Shown here one piece after another: positions 8,132-16,445 of a DNA stretch of 64,000 nt; within the stretch, counting starts at the first letter, position 1; each line of letters begins with the position of its first letter. The notes beneath the pieces were generated by a model. It made no database searches and had not been told where the DNA came from. It saw nothing but the letters and a program-made list of their open reading frames with translations. The position numbers and the translations under genes were made by a program. The DNA is from JBFWVJ01 sp050246795 (GTDB lineage Bacteria > Patescibacteriota > Gracilibacteria > JAUYGZ01): NCBI GenBank assembly GCA_050246795.1, contig JBFWVJ010000002.1, forward strand, positions 1-64,000, written 5' to 3'.

Positions 8132-8983
8132 TTACTTTCTGTCTAGTTTGATTGTATTTGCTGGATCAACTCTTTCTTTATTCCCTGGTATGGGGGCATC
8201 TGGATTTGTTCCAATGTTAAGTCGATTTATGCTTCCATTATCATTTACAGTCCAAGCATTTATCATTGTACTTGATGGATTAAATTGTGAAGGTTCAATT
8301 TCAAAAACTTTAGAGTATTCACCCCCAACTGATAAATCAGCTCCAGCACCCAACCCTGCCTCTAAAGTAACGTCTTTATAAATGTTTTCATCCAATTGAT
8401 TTTCATTTGGATCGAATCCTTTAGTGATGCCTCCACAAACTCCTGAAATACAATTAGAGCCACCATAATTTATCGACTTACCAGATAGATTTTCAATATC
8501 ATTTTGATTTGATACGCGCGCATATAACGATGCTTCACCTTTTGGTAGAAGGCTCTTAAGTTCTGTACCCTTATTTCTCTCAACATTTCCAGAAAAGATA
8601 ATCCCCTTGCTCATATCATCACCAAAAGCCAAACCAATCGAAACTGATACAGATCCTATAAACGGAAATTTTGCAGACAATTTTACCCCAAAATCTGTAG
8701 TTGATTCACCTGTTGTATCAATCATTACAATTGGACTATTTATGCTGTAACTATAAAAATTCAACGCCTGCGGCTGCTGCTGGAACTTTTGCATCAACTC
8801 CATCACCCTCCACTGCAGCGGATCCCCACTCACAAACCTCCCAATATCCGAGTGATAATACCTCGCCTGGGCGTAGTAGTACCCGGACTCGTCGTCGAAC
8901 TCGTGTCCCGTGAACTTCTTGGTTTCGTCGAAGTCCTGGTACTGCTCGTCGATGCGTATGGAGCCGAAGGGGTAGTAGTCCAA
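8132..8983 (-). CDS. Orphan RHS core/C-terminal tip (5'-truncated RHS gene)
   Basis: The product repeats the end of the full RHS protein at 10307-15937. It starts at the conserved DYYPFGS motif and continues through FTGHEFDDESGYYYAQARYY and FVSGDPLQW, and then carries a different C-terminal tip of about 200 residues. The tip is glycine-rich with a hydrophobic patch (PFIGSVSVSIGLAFG) and shows no toxin family I recognise. RHS-like sequence extends upstream in frame to about 9031 (SNILTDSTG) and then stops matching. There is no RHS body and no credible start: the frame opens at an internal TTG. It is probably a displaced tip, either silent or awaiting recombination with a complete rhs gene. Confidence 0.75.
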   Translation of the reverse strand: MDYYPFGSIRIDEQYQDFDETKKFTGHEFDDESGYYYAQARYYHSDIGRFVSGDPLQWRVMELMQKFQQQPQALNFYSYSINSPIVMIDTTGESTTDFGVKLSAKFPFIGSVSVSIGLAFGDDMSKGIIFSGNVERNKGTELKSLLPKGEASLYARVSNQNDIENLSGKSINYGGSNCISGVCGGITKGFDPNENQLDENIYKDVTLEAGLGAGADLSVGGEYSKVFEIEPSQFNPSSTMINAWTVNDNGSINRLNIGTNPDAPIPGNKERVDPANTIKLDRK

Positions 8984-9081
8984 GGTTTGGACTTGGGCGC
9001 CTGTGGAGTCGGTCAGGATGTTGCTCTGGAATGAGGCCGTAAGTATTTCAATGAACTTTGTTTTTGAATGCAGTGAGTACT

Positions 9082-9119
9082 TGTTTCGGGTGTTGAGGAG
9101 TTTGGAGGGGAGGTAGGGG
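9082..9119. repeat. Exact 38-bp copy of an SLH gene 3' end
   Basis: These 38 bases are identical to 2818-2855, which encode the last residues (VFRVLRSLEGR) and stop codon of the SLH protein. Upstream of the block no SLH homology is seen, so this is a remnant left by rearrangement. A weaker copy lies near 9530-9560. The stretch 9032-9639 otherwise holds two copies of the 23-bp motif and one short reading frame (9240-9392). Confidence 0.8.
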
Positions 9120-9190
9120 GTGATATGTTCTTTCTACACTAGATTCCCTCAATGTAGTGCAACCAACATTCACTGCCTGCATACAAGCTG

Positions 9191-9213
9191 TCCTAAGTTC
9201 AGGGTACTTGCCA
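9191..9213. repeat. Conserved 23-bp motif, second copy
   Basis: This copy begins TCCTAAGTTCAGGG and matches 5147-5169 and 9591-9613. It lies 26 bp beyond the stop of the small membrane ORF at 9240-9392, the same spacing as the copy behind the 9640-10281 gene. Confidence 0.6.
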
Positions 9214-9239
9214 TGGTTTATTTCATCCATTTGAGGACA

Positions 9240-9392
9240 TCATTGTAGTTTATACAATTGCGAGATTACGAAGCAAAGAAATAGAAAATTAATCATTGAA
9301 AAGACGACATTCGCTATAAATAAGCCTCTTACTTGCTTAATGAGTCTCGAAATCGAAATTAAGGATTGAGATTGTTTATCCATAAGTTTCAT
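9240..9392 (-). CDS. Possible small membrane peptide
   Basis: On the minus strand, an ATG at 9392 opens a 50-residue frame that ends at TGA (9242-9240). It begins MKLMDKQSQSLISISR and contains one strong hydrophobic helix (FIANVVFSMINFLFLCFVIS). An upstream in-frame TAG excludes a longer start. It occupies the position where the neighbouring units carry a membrane-protein gene, between an SLH-tail remnant and the 23-bp motif. It may be a decayed or minimal immunity-type gene. No strong ribosome binding site is visible. Confidence 0.35.
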   Translation of the reverse strand: MKLMDKQSQSLISISRLIKQVRGLFIANVVFSMINFLFLCFVISQLYKLQ

Positions 9393-9529
9393 AATTATAT
9401 AAGGCGTGGACTAAAATGAATGTGATCACGTTTTTCGATACGGTCTATTGCTTAATTTCCAGGAAAGAAGATACTGAATCCCCCAATGATAATGAATGTA
9501 GGCCCGTGTGATTGAATCTGAAAGAGAAT

Positions 9530-9560
9530 TTCGAGTGTTGAGGGGTTTGGAGGGGGGGGT
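9530..9560. repeat. Diverged copy of the SLH gene 3' end
   Basis: The sequence around TTTCGAGTGTTGAGGGGTTT matches the SLH tail block (2818-2855) with several changes and has lost the stop codon. Like the copy at 9082-9119, it lies 30-100 bp to the left of a 23-bp motif. Confidence 0.5.
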
Positions 9561-9590
9561 GACACTTTTTAGAATATCAAGTGCTGAACT

Positions 9591-9613
9591 GTCTTAAGTT
9601 CGGGTTGCTTGGC
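9591..9613. repeat. Conserved 23-bp motif, third copy
   Basis: This copy begins TCTTAAGTTCGGGT and matches the motifs at 5147 and 9191. It lies 26 bp beyond the stop codon of the membrane-protein gene at 9640-10281. Confidence 0.6.
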
Positions 9614-9639
9614 AATTCTCAATTTTGACTTCGTGCAAA

Positions 9640-10281
9640 CTAAAGTGATTTTTTATTATAAAATGGGTGATTTATTGCACTTGCGGATGCTACGAAGAAT
9701 ACTGTTGAAATTACTACTACTATGAAATTATTCTGTGTGAAGCCCAAGAACAACCACCAAAGAAAAAATACTGTACAAAGTATAATACTCCACTTTTTTC
9801 TGTTGAATAGAGCTTTAGATACTTTAAAAATAATTACTGAAAGGAGTCCAAATATCAGTATGTCAGAAATGATCTCAGCAGTTATGTAAACCATAACATT
9901 TTCATCTGCATATTCTTCGCTCATCATTACTAAAAGGGGCATGACTATGATTTTGTAGATGATAGTACCAAGCAAAACGAAAGATACTGTATATCCAAAA
10001 TAACCAATGAGTTTTGTCTGCCTGGGAAATCTGTTTTTTTCATACTGATTTTTGGAATTGATCAACTGTATAATCGAGCTTAGTGCGAAGGTCATTAATA
10101 CAGCTTTCCAAATCGAATTCAGTATGCCTAAAATTATTGTTGAAATATTGGTTAGGTTGATCTCAACTTCACCATGGTAAATAGAACTTGGTATTTCTCC
10201 GACAAAGAAAACAAACAATGCCAATACAAGGCCAGCAATCAAAGAATATCTGAGTGATTTAAATAAAATTTTTTTATTCAC
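9640..10281 (-). CDS. Membrane protein following the RHS gene (possible immunity protein)
   Basis: This 213-residue protein has about five hydrophobic helices: residues about 12-30, 45-65, 90-112, 130-155 and 165-195. No family is recognised. It starts 25 bp after the stop of the 1876-residue RHS protein and in the same direction. In RHS and related polymorphic toxin loci this is the usual place of a cognate immunity gene, and membrane-embedded immunity proteins are known for tips that attack membranes. That role is inferred from position only. It could equally be a transport or anchoring partner. AT-rich codon use contrasts with the GC-richer rhs gene in front of it. Confidence 0.55.
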   Translation of the reverse strand: MNKKILFKSLRYSLIAGLVLALFVFFVGEIPSSIYHGEVEINLTNISTIILGILNSIWKAVLMTFALSSIIQLINSKNQYEKNRFPRQTKLIGYFGYTVSFVLLGTIIYKIIVMPLLVMMSEEYADENVMVYITAEIISDILIFGLLSVIIFKVSKALFNRKKWSIILCTVFFLWWLFLGFTQNNFIVVVISTVFFVASASAINHPFYNKKSL

Positions 10282-10306
10282 GAGCAGGTAAAATTATGAT
10301 TTGATA

Positions 10307-13300
10307 TTATTTTTTTGATCTTTGGGCACGAATTGAATCCGGGATTTCCGGACCGTACCTAGTTGGCTCTCCGCCATTATTCAATGGTGATGTTTGATTT
10401 GTATTGTTCGTTTGAATTGATTGATTGTGAAGTCCTTCAGATGATGATTGTAATGAAGGTGTATTAGAGTGTGCCTTTTCAATACCAATATCGTCAGGTT
10501 CTAGTGGAGTTGGTAACGGATTAATCATTTTTATTGCATTCTCGAAAAGTCCTATACCTGCGTCCATATTTTCTTCGATTGTTTCTGACTCTAGTATATT
10601 TATCATATCTAATGATATATCTCTACCTTCATGGTATTTTTCTATTATTTTTATGACATATGTTTCACTTGCTAGTGTGCTTACCGTTGTCTCTACAGGG
10701 TTAATTAGAAATGACTCCACAATTTCTTTTGATTTTTCTCCAAAACGATATGCTGACTCAGCTCCTTTTTTTAACCAGTATTTTGTTGTCGTTAGACTGA
10801 AGTCATTATCCCAATATATCCCATTTTCTCCCGTTGGGTCAGTTACCCGAATGGGGTTATTCATGCTGTAACTATAAAAATTCAACGCCTGCGGCTGCTG
10901 CTGAAATTTTTGCATCAACTCCCCCGGCCTCCACTGCAACGGATCCCCACTCACAAACCTCCCAATATCCGAGTGATAATACCTCGCCTGGGCGTAGTAG
11001 TAGCCGGACTCGTCGTCGAACTCGTGTCCCGTGAACTTCTTGGTTTCGTCGAAGTCTTGATATTCTTCATCCACCCTGATCGATCCGAAGGGATAATAAT
11101 CGAGCGTTTGCACCTGTCCTCCACTGGCATCGGTCAGGATATTGCCACCGCCCAGATGATCTGTGTGGGAGAACATGACTCGGCTTGAATCATCGGTATC
11201 TGTTTCTACGGTCGCCAAGTGCATGGAGTTTCCACTGATGCTGACTTTTGTTTTTCCTTCAGCTGTCACTTCGTAATCAGCAAAAGGATAGAGCGTCGTT
11301 TCGTCCCCGAACTGGTTCGTGACGGTTTTGCTCAATCTTCTTCCGGTATGGTCATAGACGAAGGTCATCGTAGTGGTCGCTCCAAATTCATTCGTCACTT
11401 CGATGCTAGTGATTCTGTCGAGCTCGTCCCAGACGATGTTTTTCGTAACGGTCGTACCACCGGAATATGTTTGAACTTCTTGAATCAAATTTCCGTTGAC
11501 GTCATAAGCGAAGGATTTACTGTTGCCTTGTCCGTCATCAATTGAAGTGACCGCTTGAGGATTCGTTTTTCCTGATTGCGAATAGCTGTAATTCCCTTGG
11601 TCAGACTTGGAGAGAATATTCCCCGTTGGGTCGTAACTCTGAGTCTGAATGTAGTCCTCACCAACAATGGTTCCAGTGATGGTGGATGAAGTGAGCCGGT
11701 ACAGTTCATCATATCCATACTCCGCCGTCTTGGTGGCGGCGGTGCCGCTGGTTTCTTCCAGACGGGTAATATTGCCCACCGCGTCGTAGGTGTAGCGGAT
11801 GTTTTGTAATTCCTGCACTGCGGGGGCGGTGGGAGCCGGGGCGACGCTGGAGAAGACTTGGCCGTCGCTCCACGGGGTCATGAGACCATCTTCCAACTGG
11901 AAGGTCAGTTTCCACGTGGTTTCCAGGGTGGGATCCGTGTTGAGGAGCGTGCGGTCAAAGCTCATATATGGAGTGACTTCTCCAGGCAACAATGGACTTG
12001 CTAAATCGATGAGTCCTGAATCCCAGATGGGGTTTCCGTTTTGCTCGACCATCAGCTGATACTTCATGGCCCGTGCAGGGTTCTGCATGGTGTTTTCGTA
12101 GCGGGCCTGGAAGGCAACCTGTCGCTTATCACTCGGTCGACTCGGCAGAGGGCCGGTATAGGTGGTGACCGGTTTTTGGACTTCTCCACCGGAGCTGTCT
12201 CGGAGCGGGTTCTGGAAGCGGCGAGGAGCTTCACCTCTCAGTGCTCGTTCCAGATCCATCTCATGCCATCGGATAAAGTCCGGGTCAGTGATCTCAACGC
12301 TCGTCGCGTCGGTTTCTTCCACCGGCAGGATTTCAAACATGAATTCAGGGGTTTCTTGGGCGTGGGCGAGAGGGAAGGGGAGGGGGAAGGGTCGTAAGGA
12401 GCTTAAGGGTCGTAAGAAGCTTAAGGGGCGTAAGGAGCTTAGGGAAAGTAAGGAGGAGGATAAGCCATCGACCATGGACCATCGACCATCGACGGGTGCT
12501 TGAAAGGTCACGGGGAGGGCCGCTGGCGCGGTGCGCTTTTCGGTCATGCGGTACATCTGATTCGGATCGTAGACGAAAGTGGATCGCAGGCCGTTGCCAT
12601 AAGACAAGGCTTCCAATTGGTTCAGCGGAGAATAGGAAATGTGAGTGATGATGCCTCCGGCGGAGCTATTGATCTCTTTGACATTCCCGACCTGGTTGTA
12701 GGTATAGGTTTGAACGAGGCCGTTGGGGTGGGTGATGGTGGAGGGTTGGTCGAAGCGGGTGTGGGTAGCTTGTAGTTGGTAGGTTGTAGGTTGTAGTTGG
12801 GAATTCGAGGAAGAAGAAAGGGAGATGCTTTCGCTGGTTGTGCGGCCGCGGAGGTCGTAGACGGCGGACCAGGTGTGGTCGGGGCCGGTGACGCTGCTGA
12901 GACGGCCCAAGGCGTTGGCGCCTTGGTCGTACTGGTAGGTGTAGCTGACGCTCGGACCGGTTTGGGTCAGAGGTCGATTCAGCGCATCGTAGCTGTAACT
13001 GATGACCACTCCGTCGGCTTTGGTCAGGGTGAGGACGTTGCCGTTGTCGTCGTAGGTCATGCTGCGAGTACCGAAGTCTGTATCACTCGGCTGGTGCAGG
13101 TCTTCTTGCCGAGTCATTCTGCCCAGGCTGTCGTAGAAGAAATGCCGGACATTTGAGTTGGCATCGGTGATCTTGGTGAGCAGGTCGCGAGGGTCGTACT
13201 GGTAGTGGGTTTGATGAGGGGTCGTCCCGATGTATTCGATGACTTTGATCAGTCGTCCGAAGGCATCCGTTTCGGTGGTTTTTTGGTTGCCGAGGGCATC

Positions 13301-15937
13301 GGTGATCGTGGTGGACCAGCGATCGTAGCTCATGGTCGTCGTCCCATTGGCATCGGTGATGCTGACCGGACGATCGAGGACATCGTAGCTCGTGCTGGTG
13401 ACGATGCTCGAGCCCTGACTGAGGTTATAGGCCGTGCCAGTAGCAAACACCGGCAGGGTGACTTCAAAAGCTCTTCCCAGGGCATCATATTTCGTATTGC
13501 TCACGATGTACTGGTCTGCGTTGCCATCATCTTCAGCTCTGGTTTGAATGACTCGTCCGAATCCGTCGAGGTATTGGTAGTAGTCCGCGCTGGTCTGGTC
13601 ATCGAGGTGGATTTGGTGGAGCACGCGGTGCGGGAAGCTCGTTTCCCGATAGCTGGTCGTGCTCATCGTCACGAGCTGGTTGCCAGTGTTGGGGTCAGTC
13701 ATCTGCTGGGAAATGGCCCGTCCGAGACCGTCGAGTTCGATCATGGTTTCCAGACCGTTGGGGTCGGTGATGTGAGTCGCTTGAGTGAACAGATAGTCGT
13801 ACTCCAGCTCGGTCACATGCCCCAGCGGGTTGGTGATGCTCTCTGGTAAAAGCGAAAAGCTGTCGTAGGCGATGGTCGTTGTTTGTCCGTTCGCGTCGGT
13901 AATGACGCTCGGAAGGCCTTCGCTGGTGTAAGAAGTTTGGGTCGTGATGTCGCGGGATTCTTCGAGCAGTCGGGTCATGACGCTGGTGGGATTCCCATAG
14001 CGGACACGATTGATGGAGAGTCCGTCGTAGAGGGTCGTTTGTTCGCTCACGAGCTGGTCGTCAGCGTCGAAGAGCTGCTGGCGGGAAGGGAAGGCGTACA
14101 AATAGTCAGCGCTATTATCGGCGTAGCTGATGACGGTTTTTCGGTCGTCGTTGCCCACATCGGTGAAGGTCCCGTCATCATTGCCGGTCACTTCGCCGTA
14201 CTCGATGGACTCCAGCAGGTTTCCGTTGGTAGTGTCATAGATCGAGCTAGTGGCCTGTGATGCCTGTTGCTGAGGGGTCTTGAGAAGAGTGGTGAGCGTG
14301 GAGCCGGAGGAGATGAAGAAGCGCTTTGATCCGAGTCCATCTTTTTGCCATCGGGTGATGCTGCGCTGCGTCAGCGTTCCTTGAGCGTCGTAGACTTCGG
14401 TGCGGTACATTTGCCCGATCAAGGCCCAATGGTCTTGGACTTCCCCCAGTTGTGAACCGTCGAAGCCACCCCCTTGGTGGAAGAAGTACACCGTCTTTTG
14501 GTTCAAGGGGTCAGTCACCGTTGTCCGTCCGAATCCAGCCAGCTCGCGCTCATTCACGGATTCAAAAAAGAAGTGCCCGTCACTGTAGTGATAATGGGTC
14601 GTATCACTACGGCCGGTGAAGTCGGACTGGGTCACTTCGCTCACGACGATCAAGGGATAGTGAGGACGGAGGTTGGCGAGGTCGCCTTGGCTATTGAAGA
14701 ACTGGGTGGAAGGCTTGTAGTCGTAGGTGATGGTTCCGCCCTTGGGGAACTGAAGGCTCTTGAGAAAGCCATTGCGGTGGTAGAGATCACCGGAGTATCC
14801 GTCATCTTTGCTGTAGTAGGAAACCGTGATGGTCTGCCGATCGACTTGTGCGCCATTCGTCCCGGTGATCTGGATCGATTTGAGGTCGCTGCGCGAACGA
14901 AGGCTGCTGGGGAGATAGGTGAAGTCATAGCGAAGCCGCTCGTCACCATCGACGATGATGCTGATCTGATCCACCAGATGGTCCATCTCCGTCAAGAACC
15001 CAGGATTGTAATCGGAACGATAGTCATTTCTGGTGATGGTATGAAACTCGATTTCAAAGGGATGGGACTGACCAACCATACCGCCGTAGAAAATACGGGC
15101 AGGGTACAGCACCTGGGAAAGGCGATCGTATTCATAGTCGATGGCATGTCCGATGAGGTCGCGGGTTTGGTCGAGGTGCCATGAGAAAACCTTGCTTCCC
15201 AGCTCATCCTGAAATCGGCTTTGAGCGCTGGATCCCAAACGATAGCTCATGCCATTGGTCATGTGGATTTCCCAGCGGTCTTCGGCGCTGATGTAGGCTA
15301 TTTTGGCGAAGTTTTGTTCGCGCCGGAGGCGGTATTGCTCTATGCCATTCAGATTTTCGATCAGGATGAGCTCCCCTTGAAGTGGTCCGAGATTGATGTG
15401 ATAGACCGGCTCCTCATACATTTTTTTAATACCGTTTTTGTTAAGCCGTTTGATTTCACCCAGGTCCATGCGCCAGCCGAAACCAAAGGGTCCATTTTGT
15501 TGGACCGACTGGCTGGAATACTCCAGGTTCAGCTCGGGTGTCAGGCCACGGATGCCATTGGGGACTTGAAGAGGCAGTCTGATTTCCGCTGATCCGCTGA
15601 GCAGGTTCACGAAGTTCTGGTTGATGATCTCCTGATCGTCGAGGGTGAACTGCTTGGGCTTGATGTTGAGAGCTGGCAGTTGTGAAGTGGGTACGGGGAG
15701 TTCTGCTGGAGGGAGGGCTTCTTCCGTTTGACTGACACTGTCGGTGGCAGGGTTTTCGGAAGTTGATGTGGATTCAGATGGGTCCTGCGATGGCGCTGGC
15801 TCGGCGCTCGGGTCTGTTTCTGTCGAAGATGTTTCAGCTTCACTGCTGACTTCTTCTTGCGCGAAAACAGCTGGCACTGGTCCGAGCGTGGAGAGGAGCA
15901 GGACAAAAGCAAGAAAACCGCTAAGAGTCTTTCTCAT
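10307..15937 (-). CDS. Large secreted RHS-repeat protein with SpvB-like N-terminus
   Basis: This 1876-residue protein has a signal peptide (MRKTLSGFLAFVLLLSTLGPVPAVFAQ). A Ser/Thr/Glu/Pro-rich linker runs to about residue 80. A SpvB-like start follows at about 110-165 (GSAEIRLPLQVPNGIRGLTPELNLEYSS, shown here as two adjoining motifs). Many YD/RHS repeats run from about 600 to 1160 and from 1400 to 1600. The RHS core at about 1600-1690 includes DYYPFGSIRVDE and FVSGDPLQW. The last 185 residues form a variable tip with no recognised toxin motif. RHS proteins form hollow shells that carry a toxic C-terminus. A low-complexity insert (codons covering 12389-12500) comes from a dispersed 9-bp repeat. 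Three small secreted proteins precede it in the same direction, the nearest 12 bp away. Confidence 0.9.
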   Translation of the reverse strand: MRKTLSGFLAFVLLLSTLGPVPAVFAQEEVSSEAETSSTETDPSAEPAPSQDPSESTSTSENPATDSVSQTEEALPPAELPVPTSQLPALNIKPKQFTLDDQEIINQNFVNLLSGSAEIRLPLQVPNGIRGLTPELNLEYSSQSVQQNGPFGFGWRMDLGEIKRLNKNGIKKMYEEPVYHINLGPLQGELILIENLNGIEQYRLRREQNFAKIAYISAEDRWEIHMTNGMSYRLGSSAQSRFQDELGSKVFSWHLDQTRDLIGHAIDYEYDRLSQVLYPARIFYGGMVGQSHPFEIEFHTITRNDYRSDYNPGFLTEMDHLVDQISIIVDGDERLRYDFTYLPSSLRSRSDLKSIQITGTNGAQVDRQTITVSYYSKDDGYSGDLYHRNGFLKSLQFPKGGTITYDYKPSTQFFNSQGDLANLRPHYPLIVVSEVTQSDFTGRSDTTHYHYSDGHFFFESVNERELAGFGRTTVTDPLNQKTVYFFHQGGGFDGSQLGEVQDHWALIGQMYRTEVYDAQGTLTQRSITRWQKDGLGSKRFFISSGSTLTTLLKTPQQQASQATSSIYDTTNGNLLESIEYGEVTGNDDGTFTDVGNDDRKTVISYADNSADYLYAFPSRQQLFDADDQLVSEQTTLYDGLSINRVRYGNPTSVMTRLLEESRDITTQTSYTSEGLPSVITDANGQTTTIAYDSFSLLPESITNPLGHVTELEYDYLFTQATHITDPNGLETMIELDGLGRAISQQMTDPNTGNQLVTMSTTSYRETSFPHRVLHQIHLDDQTSADYYQYLDGFGRVIQTRAEDDGNADQYIVSNTKYDALGRAFEVTLPVFATGTAYNLSQGSSIVTSTSYDVLDRPVSITDANGTTTMSYDRWSTTITDALGNQKTTETDAFGRLIKVIEYIGTTPHQTHYQYDPRDLLTKITDANSNVRHFFYDSLGRMTRQEDLHQPSDTDFGTRSMTYDDNGNVLTLTKADGVVISYSYDALNRPLTQTGPSVSYTYQYDQGANALGRLSSVTGPDHTWSAVYDLRGRTTSESISLSSSSNSQLQPTTYQLQATHTRFDQPSTITHPNGLVQTYTYNQVGNVKEINSSAGGIITHISYSPLNQLEALSYGNGLRSTFVYDPNQMYRMTEKRTAPAALPVTFQAPVDGRWSMVDGLSSSLLSLSSLRPLSFLRPLSSLRPFPLPFPLAHAQETPEFMFEILPVEETDATSVEITDPDFIRWHEMDLERALRGEAPRRFQNPLRDSSGGEVQKPVTTYTGPLPSRPSDKRQVAFQARYENTMQNPARAMKYQLMVEQNGNPIWDSGLIDLASPLLPGEVTPYMSFDRTLLNTDPTLETTWKLTFQLEDGLMTPWSDGQVFSSVAPAPTAPAVQELQNIRYTYDAVGNITRLEETSGTAATKTAEYGYDELYRLTSSTITGTIVGEDYIQTQSYDPTGNILSKSDQGNYSYSQSGKTNPQAVTSIDDGQGNSKSFAYDVNGNLIQEVQTYSGGTTVTKNIVWDELDRITSIEVTNEFGATTTMTFVYDHTGRRLSKTVTNQFGDETTLYPFADYEVTAEGKTKVSISGNSMHLATVETDTDDSSRVMFSHTDHLGGGNILTDASGGQVQTLDYYPFGSIRVDEEYQDFDETKKFTGHEFDDESGYYYAQARYYHSDIGRFVSGDPLQWRPGELMQKFQQQPQALNFYSYSMNNPIRVTDPTGENGIYWDNDFSLTTTKYWLKKGAESAYRFGEKSKEIVESFLINPVETTVSTLASETYVIKIIEKYHEGRDISLDMINILESETIEENMDAGIGLFENAIKMINPLPTPLEPDDIGIEKAHSNTPSLQSSSEGLHNQSIQTNNTNQTSPLNNGGEPTRYGPEIPDSIRAQRSKK
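12389..12460. repeat. 9-bp minisatellite inside the rhs gene
   Basis: Eight consecutive 9-mers (such as GGGTCGTAA, GGAGCTTAA, GGGGCGTAA) lie in the rhs coding region. They are followed by an 8-mer run built on CCATCGAC to about 12494. Nine bases keep the frame, and on the minus strand the array reads as repeated LSSLRPLSF-like residues. The same 9-mer type occurs between genes at 19116, 33067, 48309 and 50090. Confidence 0.8.
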
Positions 15938-15948
15938 GGAAATGAGGA

Positions 15949-16425
15949 TTATTGTGCACAGTCGCCGGTGTAGGTTCCATTATTTCTGTAGCAGGAATAT
16001 ACGAGATCGAAACCCTTTCCGTTGTTCAGCATGACATACTGGTGTAGGTAATTCAGTCCAGCATAGTTTTTATTATCATAAGAATAGATCATGTCTGGTA
16101 ATCCGTCTCCGTTAATGTCTTGTAAAAGTGGGACAATTGAGATGCGGCTTACATACTTCTCTGCTTGAATTGTACTACCGCTATACATAGTCCCAACGAT
16201 ATTGAAGAGTTCTAGATCAACTGGAAGTGCGTAATCGATTTGAGAGTTAAGATTCACGGCATTGGAACTTCTGTTTGTTTGTTGACTCGCGATGGTGTTA
16301 GGTTTCACAAACCTCCCAGAAATCTGCGCCATGACTTCCGTGAAGGAGCTTTCGCGGAGTTGAAAGCCGATGATGAGGGCCATGCCCAGAGCGGTGAAGG
16401 AGAGGGATTTGAGGAGGGGTTTCAT
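15949..16425 (-). CDS. Small secreted protein with FG-GAP/VCBS-like loop (third of three)
   Basis: I chose the ATG at 16425 (MKPLLKSLSFTALGMALIIGFQ), which gives a signal-peptide-like start and a 158-residue protein. The longer frame to 16479 overlaps the previous gene. The C-terminal half contains DINGDGLPDMIYSY, a calcium-loop-like motif of FG-GAP/VCBS repeats, followed by YVMLNNGKGFDLVYSCYRNNG. It is a paralogue of the two genes upstream and lies 12 bp before the RHS gene. Secretion is likely. Binding to the RHS protein or to a surface glycan is only a guess. Confidence 0.65.
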   Translation of the reverse strand: MKPLLKSLSFTALGMALIIGFQLRESSFTEVMAQISGRFVKPNTIASQQTNRSSNAVNLNSQIDYALPVDLELFNIVGTMYSGSTIQAEKYVSRISIVPLLQDINGDGLPDMIYSYDNKNYAGLNYLHQYVMLNNGKGFDLVYSCYRNNGTYTGDCAQ

Positions 16426-16445
16426 GAAAAATAAGTAAAAAATAA

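Noticed and set aside
9048..9230. A 60-codon minus-strand frame
   Set aside because: It runs through the SLH-tail remnant and the 23-bp motif in a different frame from the RHS remnant and has no support.
12041..15184. Several plus-strand frames of 100-236 codons opposite the rhs gene
   Set aside because: They are shadows of the strongly biased rhs codons. The minus-strand frame has a signal peptide and clear RHS motifs.
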